NCBI GenBank assembly: GCA_023388235.1
Contig: JAEWGQ010000085.1
Coordinates: 1 to 5,386 of the forward strand
Direction of reading: 5' to 3'
Source of the DNA: Actinomycetes bacterium
GTDB taxonomy: Bacteria; Actinomycetota; Actinomycetes; Actinomycetales; Cellulomonadaceae
Length of the DNA: 5,386 nucleotides
Part shown: positions 4,785-5,386 of the stretch, in pieces
Position numbering within the stretch: the stretch's first letter is position 1
Layout of the letters: each line of letters starts with the position of its first letter
Program-made: the position numbers and the translations under genes
The notes under the pieces: generated by a model
Seen by the model: only the letters and a program-made list of their open reading frames with translations
Databases searched by the model: none
What the model was told of the DNA's origin: nothing

Positions 4785-5386
4785 TCAGGCGGCCGGGAGC
4801 TCCACGACCGGACCGTCGGCCGCGACCGGCGCGCCGAGCGCGTGCGCGACGGACCACGTGGCCGGCACCGCCCCGGACGCCTCGACCCGCACCACGTCGC
4901 CGCGCCGGGTGACGTGGAAGAGCGCGTCCCCGCCGTCGGGCCGGGCGACGCGCGTGACGGAGTCGTGGCCGTCGCCGAGGCCGAACAGACGGAGCGTGAC
5001 GCCCTCGGCGTGGTCGTAGTCCGGGCGGTCGGTGCGGGCACCGACCGGCAGCACCGTCCCGGGCCGCACCAGGACCGGCAGCGAGTCGAACCCGTGCCGC
5101 TGGCGGTGCCACCGCGGACCCTCCACCACCGACCCGTCCAGCAGCGACGTCCACGCCCCCTCGGGGACGTACACGTCCACCTCCCCGTCGGCCGAGAAGA
5201 CGGGCGCGACGAGCAGGGAGGCACCCAGCGTGTACTGGCTGTCCACGGCCGTGGCGGTGCGGTCGGCGGGGAACTCGAGCAGCATCGGGCGCATCACCGG
5301 CACGCCGGTCTCGTGCGCCTCGCGGCCGACCGCCGACAGGTACGGCATGAGCGACAGCTTGAGCTCGGTGAACCGCCGCGTGACGT
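4785..5386 (-). CDS. yicI: GH31 alpha-xylosidase (YicI-like), C-terminal part
   Basis: The last 199 residues of a family 31 glycoside hydrolase; the start lies beyond position 5386. It matches the C-terminal third of E. coli alpha-xylosidase YicI as I recall it: RRFTELKLSLMPYL, PVMRPMLLEFPAD, QYTLGASLLVAPVF, VYVPEGAWTSLLDG, RWHRQRHGFDSLPVLVR, then RPDYDHAEGVTLRLFGLGDGHD. These cover the end of the catalytic barrel and the beta-sandwich domains that follow. The catalytic aspartates of GH31 lie upstream and are not visible. YicI enzymes remove alpha-linked xylose from the non-reducing end of isoprimeverose and xyloglucan oligosaccharides, usually in the cytoplasm. The protein ends soon after VVELPAA, shorter than the YicI tail. 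The gene converges on the LacI-family gene, with two hairpins between. An alpha-glucosidase role is less likely given the YicI-type motifs. Confidence 0.88.
   Translation of the reverse strand, partial: VTRRFTELKLSLMPYLSAVGREAHETGVPVMRPMLLEFPADRTATAVDSQYTLGASLLVAPVFSADGEVDVYVPEGAWTSLLDGSVVEGPRWHRQRHGFDSLPVLVRPGTVLPVGARTDRPDYDHAEGVTLRLFGLGDGHDSVTRVARPDGGDALFHVTRRGDVVRVEASGAVPATWSVAHALGAPVAADGPVVELPAA

Noticed and set aside
3094..5154. A 686-residue minus-strand open frame across the regulator and part of the glucosidase
   Set aside because: It is antisense to the LacI-family gene and out of frame with both glycosidases, with low-complexity composition typical of long spurious frames in high-GC DNA.

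Overview
The window is very GC-rich with strong G/C bias at third codon positions. It carries a GH1 beta-glucosidase and a GH31 alpha-xylosidase around a LacI-family regulator. This points to a polysaccharide-degrading actinobacterium, probably of the Cellulomonas/Cellulosimicrobium type. That placement is inferred from composition, protein style and promoter style (TAnnnT -10 boxes, leaderless starts), not from a database search.

Layout, left to right. (1) 1-752, minus: an alpha/beta hydrolase with a visible Ser-Asp-His triad, cut by the left edge. (2) 749-1540, minus: a second, dissimilar alpha/beta hydrolase whose stop overlaps the start of the first (ATGA), so the two form a coupled pair. 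(3) 1541-1625: a short gap with a candidate leaderless promoter for the pair and most of an 11-bp tandem repeat. (4) 1626-1937, minus: a small 103-residue protein with a zinc-ribbon-like Cys/His pattern and no assigned function. (5) 1959-1997: a strong hairpin directly after the beta-glucosidase gene. (6) 2006-3460, minus: a complete GH1 beta-glucosidase with both catalytic glutamates and no secretion signal. (7) 3461-3609: a divergent control region with three CG-centred operator-like palindromes and one further palindrome. (8) 3610-4629, plus: the LacI-family regulator, apparently leaderless. (9) 4630-4784: a convergent gap full of inverted repeats, including a 12-bp perfect stem. (10) 4785-5386, minus: the C-terminal part of a YicI-like GH31 alpha-xylosidase, cut by the right edge.

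How the genes fit together: an alpha-xylosidase and a cytoplasmic beta-glucosidase acting alternately would trim imported xyloglucan-type oligosaccharides (isoprimeverose, cellobiose) to xylose and glucose. The regulator between them probably represses itself and the beta-glucosidase through the shared operators until a sugar binds. The three genes on the left look unrelated to this sugar module and are insulated from it by the hairpin at 1959-1997.

I see no mobile element, CRISPR array, tRNA or rRNA. I do not find a convincing new biological system. The most informative unexplained features are the spaced operator cluster, the stop-codon-bearing tandem repeat and the small Cys/His protein.
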